NCBI GenBank assembly: GCA_027563935.2
Contig: CM050448.1
Coordinates: 65,419,843-65,483,842 of the forward strand
From: Costus lasius
Lineage: Eukaryota > Streptophyta > Magnoliopsida > Zingiberales > Costaceae
Reading direction: 5' to 3'
Length of the DNA: 64,000 nucleotides
In this document: positions 46,130-57,283 of the stretch, piece after piece
How positions within the stretch are numbered: position 1 is the first letter of the stretch
Layout: each line of letters opens with the position of its first letter
Notes under the pieces: model-generated
The model's input: only the letters and a program-made list of their open reading frames with translations
The model's database searches: none
Told to the model about the DNA's origin: nothing
Program-made: the position numbers and the translations under genes

Positions 46130-47830
46130 TGTTGGGGTATGCCCTTAAGGGTAATGTTTGAGGCCTTGGGATTGTAACAGTATCATGTATAAACTCTTTT
46201 GTTTATAAAGGCAATGGTTGTTATTCTGTTTGTTACATTGTCTGCTGCAATAACTGTGCTTCTGAATAATGTCTCAATGCTGTTCAGCTAGGCTGACATG
46301 CTATAAAGTCCTTAGTCGAGATATCTTGGTGAACATGAGACAGCCTTGATATGATTGAGACTAATATGTGTTCTAATCTTATAGGATGCTTCGAGCATGG
46401 AATAAGATGTAGACTCATGGGTACATTGGATGTACTGGACAGACCCTACTAGGATATTCAATTGCTTGTCACAATGTGAATAATCCTTGTTTTGCTTCAA
46501 GTGGCACATGTCCTCTGACTTGAGATCACTTGTGTTTCTAAATGATGATTGTCATTGTTTTGAGGTAGTTCAATATCATTTGAAACATAATGGTTATAGA
46601 CTATCTTGGATAATGATCATGAGTCAGGTTAGGGCACTAGTGATAGATATAGCATTGCCGTCTCCTTAATTGGAGTGTGAGGTTCTAATGGGCCCCCCCT
46701 TAAATGAGATGATTGAGAAAGTGTATGGCCATACCCAGGTGACTATGTTCATCTGATCTAATCATGCTCATCATATTGGAGCTACAAGCTTGACACGCTT
46801 GTCCAATAAGAACATCCAGTGGCAAAGGAAATATGTATGCCTAGTGAGTTGATTCACACTTGTGCTGTGGTTTGGGTGTAGTCTTGGAAGACTCTTTCCT
46901 CTATATCGGGAGACAGTGATGTGTTGCTAGATACCCCTCACTGATCGTGATAATGTAAGTTATCGTTACCGACATTTAAAGGAAACCCTCAGGGTCGCAC
47001 AATTTGATGATATGGCTTACTTAAGTCAGATCGTGTGGACTGAATTGTTTAGTTCAGTTTAAAGGGATTTAAACTCTGATTATAAGTGAGATCTGGTCTG
47101 ATCATGTTTGATTGATTAGGGCTTGAGATCGGTAAGCTTCGATCGAGAGTGTTGATGCTAGATCGGTGAGATCAGAAGCATCAGGAGATGAATGGTCAGA
47201 TCTGGAACCTTAGGGTTTGATTCGATCTGGACTAAAAGCTTGGGCTGATTTGGTTTGGTCATTGAACCAAATACATTGAACTGGCTCATGTGTGAGCGCA
47301 TGGTTCATATGGGAGAAGGGATATGCGTTTGGTTCATTTCAAGTGAACGCATAACGCATGTAATCAAGTGGTTGCTATTTTTGGAATTTCGGTTTTCCAA
47401 AATGGGAACGTCTCCACGTTCGAAAGCAACGCCTCTCGATTATCATCTCTCGCCCCTTTGCTCTTGACGACAGACAACTCACGACTCACGGCTTGCGTTG
47501 TGAAGGTTGACGACAAGAGAGGATTCGGCCAAGCAAAGAGTAGATCTCTTCCCTTCCATTCGACAAGGACCCTTGAAGCCTTGCTAGCACAAGGAACACA
47601 AGGAGTAGCCATCATCCTCTTGTGTACGCCACCTTTGGAGGAGAGCCCCTTTCGCCCTCTTGCTTCCAAGGCACCATCCAAGCGATGGCTATGGTAAGAT
47701 CACATCTTGATCTTAGTAAAACTTAAGTTGATCATATGGTTATACCACATGCGATCTTATGAAGCCCTAGAAAATTTCTTGAATGCGCATGCTTTAGGGT
47801 TTCGCCCCCCTCATGAAAGGGGTACTTACA
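46130..47830 (+). repeat. F1-c 3' LTR
   Basis: 1701 bp, three differences from the 5' LTR. Confidence 0.96.
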
Positions 47831-47865
47831 CATATATATATGTGTACATATATGTACATATATGT

Positions 47866-47905
<40 letters not shown>

Positions 47906-47907
47906 CT
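47831..47907 (+). repeat. Microsatellite continuation after F1-c
   Basis: CATAT duplication, then ATGTGTACATATATGTAC motifs, (CA)n and (TA)n, ending at TCTGGCATTG where normal F2 LTR resumes. Confidence 0.9.
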
Positions 47908-49785
47908 GGCATTGTCATTATCAATGTTTGTCTAAATATGCGATTATGTACTTACATGATAATGTTCCTGGAGACAGATCGGATATGTGCTCAAATGGTT
48001 GTCCCCAGTCGATGTACTTGAGTGGATATGGTATAGCTCTAGTACTTGTGAGACTGGTATATGGGCTGGTTAGACATGAGGTGCTAACACAGACATATGG
48101 GTATATCAGTGGTGGATATGCTGGACCAACCCGCTGTGAGGCTATGACTTTTTGTCATGATTTATCCTCACAAGTGACAGGAGATGTCTTGATCCCTTAA
48201 CTTGAGGTCATTGACCGTTTTATATGATTAGGGACAATGCTTTTATACAACCTAACACCTCGCCGTAGTTGGGAGGTAATAACGGTTGTCATTGAGCATG
48301 TCACGACCTATATAAGAAGGTCAACGGACAGATAGAGGTTTTGCCCCTTCCAAAGGGAAGCTTGATATCCATGGAGCTCCTCTATGGTTCTATGACTGAA
48401 AGTGTATTGCCATACCCAGGTGACAACCTGATTTAGTCATGACCATGTGATTGGGTGAAAATAAGTAATGACACACTTGTCCAATCGGATATTAGTTTGG
48501 CAAAGGGACTATAATGTATATGTACCTAGTTGCGATGATGGGGATGTCGATGCCGATATCCATTCCGATGACTTGGGTAGCAGCGATGCACTGCTAGGTG
48601 CCACTCACTGCTTGTGGTGACTTTAGGTCAGCACTACCAACGTAAGAGGAACCTAGAGGGTCGCACACCTTGATACTCGAGTTCTTGTATTGATCGGAAA
48701 GTCTTATGATTGAGTTATTGGATAGCTAAGATCTATTTTAGAGATTTCATCAGCGCCAATGGGTCTGATGAGATGGATGAGAGTTATTGGGGTCAAACTT
48801 CATTTTTGGCAGGTTGACCCAAAATTGACCATGGTTGGTCACATTTGGATTAGGGTTGCATTGGATTGGATCCAATGGTTTAATCAACCCATGTAATGAA
48901 GTTTGGGCTAGCTCATTGCCCAATGAGGCCCAATAACAAGTTGTCATAAAGAGATTAGAGCCCATAAGGGTATAATGGGGATAAGATTACTTCTTTAGGT
49001 GCCTATGGGTATAATGGGGATGTCTTGGCACCTAATACTTCATTTGGAAGGTATTGGCGCCTATCCCTTTGTTCCATGATGGAAACCTTGCCTCTGTAAC
49101 AAGGTTTGCGGCACATTAGGCATGATGGACTTACATGGTGAGTACTACGTGATTTGGATGGGTTTATGGAAAAGGCATGAAGTCTTGCCATAACCCTAAC
49201 CCTAATTGCCACCTCACATTAACCCTAGCCCCACCTCTCTTTGGGACTTGCGCAAGTCCTCTTATCTTGCCGCCTCTTGTTGTTATATAAACACATGATA
49301 TGCAAGAGCTTTGTGTGTGTTAACGTGAACAACTCCAAGGGCGAGAGTAAGAAGAATTTGGCGCAACTTCACTTCCTCTAGCCGCAAGCCTTCCTTCCCT
49401 TCTTCTTCTTGGTGCAACTTGAAGGAGACCTTGGCGGCTTCATCTCCTCCTCCAACCTCTTGGCGCATCCTTCCTTCAAGTTTGACGGAAGTGTTTTGAA
49501 GATCTCCCTAAGGCTTGGATTTTATTCCCGAGGCTAGCACCGGGCGAGGAAGAAGAGAGCTCGAGGCATCCGTGTGTATGAGACTGCAAATGGCGCACTC
49601 TCAGGCGCCTACCTCGACATCAATCTCCTCTTGCTCTAGGTACATCCTATCTCATCGTTTCAACCCCCTCGCAAGATGATCTTCACTGGGTTTTTGGGAC
49701 TGGCCTATTTCAGGGATATTATTCCGCTGTGCATGTAATGTTATCTCTGTGAAAAATTATAAAATATCCTTTGGGTTTCCCAATA
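47836..49785 (+). repeat. F2-c 5' LTR, piece 2
   Basis: Aligns with F2-a LTR from TCTGGCATTGTC on. It ends CCCAATA, where other F2 LTRs end CCCAACA, so the terminal CA has become TA. CTCTAG followed by GTACATCC at 49634-49647 is the donor-like site. No gene. Confidence 0.85.
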
Positions 49786-49786
49786 G

Positions 49787-49798
49787 TGGTATCAGAGC
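49787..49798 (+). other. F2-c primer-binding site
   Basis: TGGTATCAGAGC next to the LTR end, as in F1. Confidence 0.9.
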
Positions 49799-49885
49799 GA
49801 CTTGCGAGCCTCGAACGATGTGCTTTCAAGCTTTTCCATGCTCACATGCCATGTTTCAATTTTTGCAAATTGCATGTTCACATGG
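49799..49885 (+). other. F2-c leader, first part
   Basis: Short leader start, ending in CATGG, the left target copy of F1-d. It resumes at 58966. Confidence 0.8.
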
Positions 49886-51567
49886 TGTTGGGGTATGCCC
49901 TTAAGGCTAATGTTTGAGGCCTTGGGATTATATCAGTATCATGTATAAACTCTATGTTTATAAAGGCAATGGTTGTTATTCAGGTTGTTACATTATCTGC
50001 TGCAATGTGTATACTTCTGAATAATGTCTCAATGATGTTCAGCTAGTCTGACATGCAGTGTAGTCCTTAGTCGAAATATCTTGGTGAACATGAGACAACC
50101 TTGATATGATTGAGACTAATATGTGTTCTAATCTTATAGGATGCTTTGAGCATGGAATAAGATGTAGACTCATGGGTACATTGGATGTACTGGACAGACC
50201 CTACATAGGATGTTCAATTGCTTGTCACAATGTGAATAATCCTTGTATGTGAACAAGTGGCATACTTCCTCTGACTTGAGATCACTTGTGTTTCTAAATG
50301 ATGATTGGCATTGTTTTGAGATAGTTCGATATCATTTGAAACATAATGGTTATAGACTATCTTGGATGGTGAGCATGAGTCATGTTAGGGCGCTAGTGAT
50401 AGACATAGGATTGCCATCTCCTTCATTGGAGTGTGATGTTCTAAAGGGGCCCCCTGGATGAGATGATTGAGAAAGTGTATGGCCATACCCAGATGACTAT
50501 GTTCATCTGATCTAATCATTTTCATCATATTGGAGTTACAGGCTTGACACGCTTGTCCAATAAGAACATCCAGTGGCAAAGGAAACATGTATGTCTAGTG
50601 AAATGGATTCACACTTGTGCTGTGGTTTGGGTGTAGTCTTGGAAGACTCTTTCCTTTATATCGGGAGACAGTGATGTGTTGCTAGATACCCCTCACAGAT
50701 CGTGATAACGTAAGTTATCGTTACCGACGTTTAAAGGAAACCCTTAGGGTCGCACAATTTGATGATATGGCTTACTTAAGTCAGATCGTGTGGACTGAAT
50801 TGTTTGGGTTCAGTTTACAGGGATTTAATCTCTGATTGTAAGTGAGATCTGGTCTGATCATGTTTGATTGATTAGGGCTTGAGATCGGTTAGCTTCGATC
50901 GAGAGAATTGATGCTAGATCGGTGAGATCAGGAGCATCAGGAGATGAACGGTTAGATCTGGAGCCTTAGGGTTTAATTGTGATCTAGACCAAATGCTTGG
51001 GTTAATTGGTCTTTGAACCAAACCAAAATGAACTGGCTCATCATATGAGCGCATGGTTCAATGGGAAGAGAAAAATGCGATGGTTCACAAGGAGTGAACG
51101 CATCACACGTTGAGGGGGTTTTTCTATTTTGGGAAACCATGTTTCCAAAACATGGTCACGCCTCACGTTCGCTCCTCTCACGCCTATTGTCGTCTCTTCC
51201 TCTCTATGCTCCCTCAACTCTCGTGTGTTGAAGGAGTTGACGACAAGGAGGTCTCGGCCAAGCAAGACATCTCTTCTTCCCTTCCATTCGATCAGGAGAC
51301 TTGAAGGTCTTTGCTAGCACAAGGATCAACAAGGAGTAGGCGATCTTCTTCTTGTGTGCGCATCTTCTGGAGGAGATCCCTTTCGCTCTCTTCTTCCAAG
51401 GCACCATCCAAGCAATGGCGATGGTATGACTCTTATCAATGTATACAAGTTTTAATAGTTGATCATATGACATGCATGCAACCGATCATCTAGAAACCCT
51501 TATTTCCGCTGCCCAAAATTTTATATGCGCCACTTTAGGGTTTCGCCCCCTTTATAGGGGACTTTCA
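49886..51567 (+). repeat. F1-d 5' LTR
   Basis: 1682 bp. ATG-GCG-ATG at 51415-51423 is followed by GTATGA (candidate donor). Unlike the other copies it has a few ATGs in the 290 nt upstream (for example near 51139 and 51209). Confidence 0.95.
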
Positions 51568-51569
51568 AT

Positions 51570-51581
51570 TGGTATCAGAGC
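51570..51581 (+). other. F1-d primer-binding site
   Basis: TGGTATCAGAGC two bases after the LTR. Confidence 0.9.
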
Positions 51582-53384
51582 CAGGTTATAAGCATGTTTT
51601 TATGATTGCTTGAGGCTTTTGTGATCCATGTTTGCGCTTGTATGCTTAGATCTAAACTACATGCGAAAATTACATGTTAAGTTGTTCATGCGAAAACTTG
51701 ATGAACATGTTTTCTAGTTGGCGCATGTTGTAGTTTTTCTTCAAAACTTGTTAACTTGCGCGCCTCACTTAGATCTATAGCCGCCTACTGTAAAACCTTA
51801 GACGGGTTATTAGGGTTGAAATCATAGTCGAGTCTAGATCCAACCAGTCTGATCAGACTATCTGACAGCCTAGAAGGGTCGACCAGATGGCATCTGTGCG
51901 CAAGCACAAGGTGGCTATAGGTTGACTGCAGACAGGCGTGTAGCGATGTCTGGTTGAGACAACCAGTGAACGCTCTTGAGTCAGGCCCGGGCTCACACCC
52001 GCTTGCCAGAACTCATGAGGCTCGTTCAGCCCAACGCATGCATTGTTGGCCACTGGGTCAACTCAAGTCAGTTAGGACTTGGTGCATGCAAGGGCAGTGG
52101 GTCTGACTAGGTCTGATGAGTGAATCCCTATTAATGAACCGTTGTAAGGTAGTAGGGCACATAAGGAAAATAAAATTGATGCCTATGGGTTTTTGAAAAC
52201 TTTATTTTCTTATTGTTGGATCACATGTTGATTGTATACCATGATGATTGTCTATTTAATCTTATGTGGGCTGCCTATTTTAATGTGTGCTGTGCTGGGG
52301 TCTGCGTGCCTGGATTAAACTGTAAATTATTATAATTGTGATCTGCGCATCACATTTTAATTAATTTATTGTGTAATTGACCTGCGTGTCAATCTTGTCT
52401 AGATAGATTAAATTGTATTTTAATCAGACAAGAGCACAGAGCACACTTGGCAGAGGCGCATGCAGCAGTGGCTTGACCAGGTGGGAGGTCCAGGGTTCGA
52501 CTCTGGGACAGGCGCATTTACCTGGTGGGCGCACCTGAGCTGCAGTGGGCGCTTGGGCCCTAGGTTAGGCCAGATGAGATGCAAAAGACCCATGAAGAGC
52601 TCAAGTGAAGACTTAAGTTAAAATTAAGGTCTTACCTAGGCTTAATGGGCTTTTACCACATAAGATCAGCATGCTTTCTATTTATTGTTTATATAATTAG
52701 AATTGCATGATTTAATCTTCTGCTATCACCATAGGGTTTGCATGATAGTTAAGAAGATAAAAGACCGTTAAAATCCAACGCTAAAATATCAAGCTCGTAA
52801 GCCTTCTGGCGCGAAACCTCACTGTTCTGACTATCGTTGGGGCCGTGTTGTACCCACTCAGTGGGCACGCCCATCTATCTTCAGACGGTGTGTGATTACA
52901 CCTGCGTGTTACAGGGAAGGGATTTATCGCTTCTCGTTACTCAGCATATCACGTGGTGGTCCAGGGAGTAGGTCAGGTCAGCTTGACCATGTAGGATACA
53001 TATGTGGCGCATATGGTAGCTATATGGAGGCAGCCATCTGTGGGATCAGAGACTGTGTTGTACCAACTCAGTTGGCACAGTCTGCTGGATTGCCCAGATG
53101 AAGGGGAATCACACGGGTTGGCGATTGGCAGGGATTGCCTACGAGAGATTAGTGCTTGTACTCTCTGTGCATCTTATCTCTCTCCTGAGTGGGACGCGGA
53201 GACCAAGTATGAAATCTGGATCCCATCTCACTAAAAGAGTTTTACTCTTTCGGGCTGTTTTGCTGGATTTTCAGCCAGATAAAATAGTGAGAAAAGAATC
53301 ATTCTTAAGTCCTGAATTGATTCTCACATTGATACTGACCTTGCTGTTCTTGCATTGTTGTAGATTACTGCAGCAACGAACACC
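51582..53384 (+). other. F1-d leader
   Basis: No gene. Hairpins 1 and 2 are intact at 52853-52865 and 53063-53075; hairpin 3 (53179-53194) has one mismatch. Candidate intron 51424-53363, with AG 21 nt before the ACG codon. Confidence 0.7.
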
Positions 53385-56300
53385 ACGAATTTCAATGTGC
53401 GATCCCTACTGGAAAGGGAGAAGTTTGCTGGACCAAACTTCTCAGACTGGTACGGACACCTTAAGATTGTTCTTAAGGTAGAGAGGAAGCTGTATGTCCT
53501 CGAGACGGCTATACCGCCTCAACCCGCTGCGAACGCCGCAAGGGCGGTTCGGGATGCCTATGAGAAGCATGTCAATGATAGCATTGATGTCGCTTGCCTG
53601 ATGCTTGCGTCTATGACGCCAGAGCTGCAGCGTCAGCATGAGGATCTATCTGCTATACAAATTATAGCAAACCTCAAGCTGCTGTATGCTGCACAGGCTA
53701 GGACTGAACGCTACAATTTGACTAAGCTTTTCTTTCAAAGCAAACTGGCTGAAGGAAGTCCAGTGGGAGCTCACGTACTCAAGATGATTGGGTACAAGGA
53801 GGCTCTAGAGAAACTGGGACATACCATCAATCAGGAGCTTGCTGTAGACATCATATTGCAGTCTCTCCCGACCTCTTTCGATCCGTTCATCATTAACTTT
53901 AATATGAACAAGATCGACTGTACGCCGGTAGAGTTACTGAATATGCTCTTGACTACAGAGTTGACTCTAAAGGGAAAGCCTGTATCCTCTGTCTTAATGG
54001 TTCCTTCTAGGAACAAGAAGAAAGGGAAGAAAGGCAAAGCCCCTGTTAAGAGCTACAGCAAGGCTCTGAAACAAAAGGTTAAGCGGTCGAAGGAATACAG
54101 ATGTTTCCACTGTGGCCAGCTGGGTCACTGGAAAAAGGACTGTAAAGCGCTCCAAGGAGACAAGAAGGGAAGTTTTGCTTCTGGCTCAGGTATTTTTGTG
54201 ACTGAGGTCATGGTTTCTTCTTCCATATCATGGGTGTTGGACACTGCATGTGGAGTTCACATTTGTTCAAATGTACAGGAACTCAAGAGAAGAAGACAGG
54301 TGGGACAGCATGAGGTGGACCTACGAGTTGGAAACGGGGCACGGGTTGCTGCTGTTGCTGTAGGCGTTTATTACATCTCATTACCATCTGGACTTGTATT
54401 GGAACTGGACAATTGTTATTTTGTACCAAGCATAACGAAAAATATTATCTCTATTCCTGCTCTTGTCAGGAAAGGGTTTTCCTTTGAATGCAATATTTCA
54501 AAGTGTATTATTTCTTTTGATAATATTGTTTATGCTACTAGGTCGATTAACAATGGGTTATTCATGTTGGACATGGAATGTTCTATACAACAAATTGATA
54601 ACAAGAAAGCTAAGTATGCTGATAACAGCACCTTGCTATGGCATAGTCGTTTAGGCCATATTAACAAGAAGCGCATTAAGCGGTTGCATGATAATGGACT
54701 GCTGGGATCATTCTCCTGTGAGGAGCTTGATACATGCAAAGCTTGTTTAATGGGTAAAATGACGAAAGCTCCTTTTCCTAAGAAAGGTCAAAGGGCTTCA
54801 GGTTTACTTGACCTTATACACAGTGATGTGTGTGGACCTTTTAGTAAACATGCCAGAGGTGGCTATCTATACTTCATTACCTTTACTGATGATTTCAGTA
54901 GATATGGGTATGTCTATCTAATGAGACATAAAAGTGAATCTTTTGACAAGTTCAAAGAGTTCAAGAATGAAGTACAGAATCAGCTAGGCCGAAATATCAA
55001 GGCACTTCGTTCAGATCGAGGTGGTGAATACTTGAGTCGAGAGTTTACTGACTATCTGAAGGAGTGTGGGATTATCTCACAGCTCACTCCGCCAGGAACA
55101 CCGCAATGGAATGGTGTGTCCGAGAGGAGGAACAGAACCTTACTGGATATGGTTCGTTCTATGATGAGTCAGGCTACTCTGCCTTACTCCTTTTGGGGAT
55201 TTGCACTGGAAACAGCTGCAAAGGTACTAAACCGAGTGCCATCCAAGGCAGTTTCAAAGACGCCATATGAGTTATGGTATGGGAAACAGCCAAGCTTGAC
55301 GTTTATCAAGATCTGGGGTTGCGAGGCTTATGTCAAAAAGCTCGCATCTGGGAAACTAGAGAGCAGATCTGAGAAATGTATCTTTGTCGGTTACCCTAAG
55401 GAAACTAAGGGTTATTATTTCTACGATCCCAAAGAGAACAAGGTGTTTGTTGCTCGGACGGCAATTTTTCTTGAGAAGGAATTTCTTCTGCAAGAGGCCA
55501 GTGGGAGAGAAATAAAGCTGGATGAGAATCCAGAAGAAGGACAAAGTAGTCAAGCACAGTTGGATGAGCCTGAGCCAGTAGATCAGGTTACTGAACAACC
55601 TAAGGCTCAGATATCACGGGAACCGCGAAGATCGGGAAGGATCCGTCGACAGCCTGAGCGCTATGACGGAGTCTACATCATTGATGATGAACCCCTCACT
55701 TATGCGGATGCGGTCAGTGGACCGGAATCACCGAGATGGCTTGAAGCTATGCGAGCCGAGATGGACTCCATGTCAGATAACCAAGTCTGGGATTTGGTTG
55801 ATCCGCCTCCGGGAGTAATCCCTATAGGCTGTAAATGGATCTTCAAGAAGAAGATTGACATGGATGGTAACGTGGTTACCTATAAAGGCAGGCTAGTTGC
55901 GAAAGGTTTCAAACAAATCTACGGGATAGATTATGATGAAACTTTCTCTCCTGTAGCTATGTTTAAGTCTATTCGGATTATTCTCGCGATAGCAGCATAT
56001 TATGATTATGAGATCTGGCAGATGGATGTGAAGACTGCTTTCCTTAATGGAAAACTGGATGAGGATGTGTATATGACACAACCTGAAGGTTTCACTAATC
56101 CATCAGATCGTCATAAAATATGCAAGTTAAGGAAGTCCATTTATGGACTTAAGCAAGCATCAAGAAGCTGGAATATTCGTTTTGATGAATCAATCTGTGA
56201 GTTTGGTTTCATCAAGAATGAAGATGACCCGTGTGTATATAAGAGGTTTAGTGGGAGCGTAATCACTTTCCTAGTCCTCTACGTCGATGATATCTTAATC

Positions 56301-57263
56301 ATTGTAAACGATATTCCTGAACTGCATGCGGTTAAGGCATGGTTAAGAAAATGTTTCCAGATGAAAGATTTAGGAGAAGCAGCCTATGTATTAGGTGTGA
56401 AGATCTACAGAGATAGATCTAAGAGGCTTCTCGGGCTGTGCCAGAGTACTTACATCGATAAAGTCCTGGAGAGATTCCATTTAGAAAATTCTAAAAGAGG
56501 ATATCTTCCAGTCAGACATGGTCTGAATCTTTCAAAGAGTCAGTGTCCACAAACACAGACTGAGAAAGATGAAATGGACAATACGCCTTATGCTTCGGCT
56601 ATTGGATCCATTATGTATGCGATGTTATGTACTCGCCCAGACATCGCTTACGGGTTAAGCGTGACCAGTCGGTTCCAAAGTAATCCAGGTCAGGCGCACT
56701 GGATTGCAGTCAAGAATATTTTGAAATATCTGCGGAGGACCAAAGATATGTTCTTGGTGTATGATGGTCAGGAAGAACTCAGTATTGAAGGATATACTGA
56801 CGCTTCGTTCCAATCTGACCAGGACGATTTCCGATCGCAATCAGGCTATGTTTTTAGCTTGAATGGAGGTGCAGTGGTGTGGAAAAGTTTCAAACAATCT
56901 ATTGTTGCTGATTCCACAACAGAAGCTGAGTATGTTGCAGCCTCGGAAGCATCTAAGGAGGCAGTGTGTATTCGTAAGTTCGTTCAGGAACTTGGTGTTG
57001 TTCCTTCGAGTGCAGATCCATTGGTTATCTTCTGTGATAACACTGGAGCAATAGCACAGGCAAAGGAACCACGGTCGCACCAGAAGTCCAAGCACATACA
57101 GAGATGGTTTCACTTGATCCGGGAGATCATTGATCGTGGCGAGATCAAAGTCTGCAAGGTTCATACAGATGACAATCTGGTTGACCCTCTTACAATGCCT
57201 CTGGCGCAGCAGAAGCATGAGAAGCACTGTAATAATATGGGTTTGAGATTTCTCAACCATTAG
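53385..57263 (+). CDS. F1-d Gag-Pol polyprotein, open frame lacking the gag ATG
   Basis: Open for 1292 codons from the homologous start position, which reads ACG instead of ATG. The next in-frame ATG lies some 70 codons downstream, inside Gag, so a normal Gag needs either a non-AUG start or the spliced LTR ATG (51415), which would be in frame. The zinc knuckle is complete (C-X2-C-X4-H-X4-C), protease W-V-L-D-T-A-C is kept, the integrase catalytic residues including T-P-Q-W-N-G...E are present, RT Y-V-D-D is intact, and the RNase H Asp/Glu residues are present. Changes against the sister copies include I-I-V-N-D after the YVDD box, W for R in the late RNase H region (Q-R-W-F-H) and L-T-M-P for L-T-K-P near the end. 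Activity is uncertain. Confidence 0.85.
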   Translation, partial: TNFNVRSLLEREKFAGPNFSDWYGHLKIVLKVERKLYVLETAIPPQPAANAARAVRDAYEKHVNDSIDVACLMLASMTPELQRQHEDLSAIQIIANLKLLYAAQARTERYNLTKLFFQSKLAEGSPVGAHVLKMIGYKEALEKLGHTINQELAVDIILQSLPTSFDPFIINFNMNKIDCTPVELLNMLLTTELTLKGKPVSSVLMVPSRNKKKGKKGKAPVKSYSKALKQKVKRSKEYRCFHCGQLGHWKKDCKALQGDKKGSFASGSGIFVTEVMVSSSISWVLDTACGVHICSNVQELKRRRQVGQHEVDLRVGNGARVAAVAVGVYYISLPSGLVLELDNCYFVPSITKNIISIPALVRKGFSFECNISKCIISFDNIVYATRSINNGLFMLDMECSIQQIDNKKAKYADNSTLLWHSRLGHINKKRIKRLHDNGLLGSFSCEELDTCKACLMGKMTKAPFPKKGQRASGLLDLIHSDVCGPFSKHARGGYLYFITFTDDFSRYGYVYLMRHKSESFDKFKEFKNEVQNQLGRNIKALRSDRGGEYLSREFTDYLKECGIISQLTPPGTPQWNGVSERRNRTLLDMVRSMMSQATLPYSFWGFALETAAKVLNRVPSKAVSKTPYELWYGKQPSLTFIKIWGCEAYVKKLASGKLESRSEKCIFVGYPKETKGYYFYDPKENKVFVARTAIFLEKEFLLQEASGREIKLDENPEEGQSSQAQLDEPEPVDQVTEQPKAQISREPRRSGRIRRQPERYDGVYIIDDEPLTYADAVSGPESPRWLEAMRAEMDSMSDNQVWDLVDPPPGVIPIGCKWIFKKKIDMDGNVVTYKGRLVAKGFKQIYGIDYDETFSPVAMFKSIRIILAIAAYYDYEIWQMDVKTAFLNGKLDEDVYMTQPEGFTNPSDRHKICKLRKSIYGLKQASRSWNIRFDESICEFGFIKNEDDPCVYKRFSGSVITFLVLYVDDILIIVNDIPELHAVKAWLRKCFQMKDLGEAAYVLGVKIYRDRSKRLLGLCQSTYIDKVLERFHLENSKRGYLPVRHGLNLSKSQCPQTQTEKDEMDNTPYASAIGSIMYAMLCTRPDIAYGLSVTSRFQSNPGQAHWIAVKNILKYLRRTKDMFLVYDGQEELSIEGYTDASFQSDQDDFRSQSGYVFSLNGGAVVWKSFKQSIVADSTTEAEYVAASEASKEAVCIRKFVQELGVVPSSADPLVIFCDNTGAIAQAKEPRSHQKSKHIQRWFHLIREIIDRGEIKVCKVHTDDNLVDPLTMPLAQQKHEKHCNNMGLRFLNH

Positions 57264-57272
57264 ATTAAGTGC

Positions 57273-57283
57273 AAGTGGGAGAT
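57273..57283 (+). other. F1-d polypurine tract
   Basis: AAGTGGGAGAT before the 3' LTR. Confidence 0.85.

Larger units (their letters stand above)
38690..47830 (+). mobile_element. F1-c: intact, young copia element
   Basis: 9141 bp with two LTRs of exactly 1701 bp (38690-40390 and 46130-47830) that differ at three positions (38788, 39213 and 40171 against their partners). It has a primer site, leader, an open 1294-codon gag-pol and a polypurine tract. A perfect target duplication CATAT (38685-38689 and 47831-47835) lies inside the microsatellite of the F2-c LTR. Every part needed for autonomous transposition appears present. With a commonly used grass substitution rate of 1.3e-8 per site per year, three differences would mean under 0.1 million years, but the rate for this species is unknown. 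Confidence 0.97.

Noticed and set aside
49190..49210. CCCTAA-like telomeric repeat
   Set aside because: Only two to three units within ordinary F2 LTR; no array.
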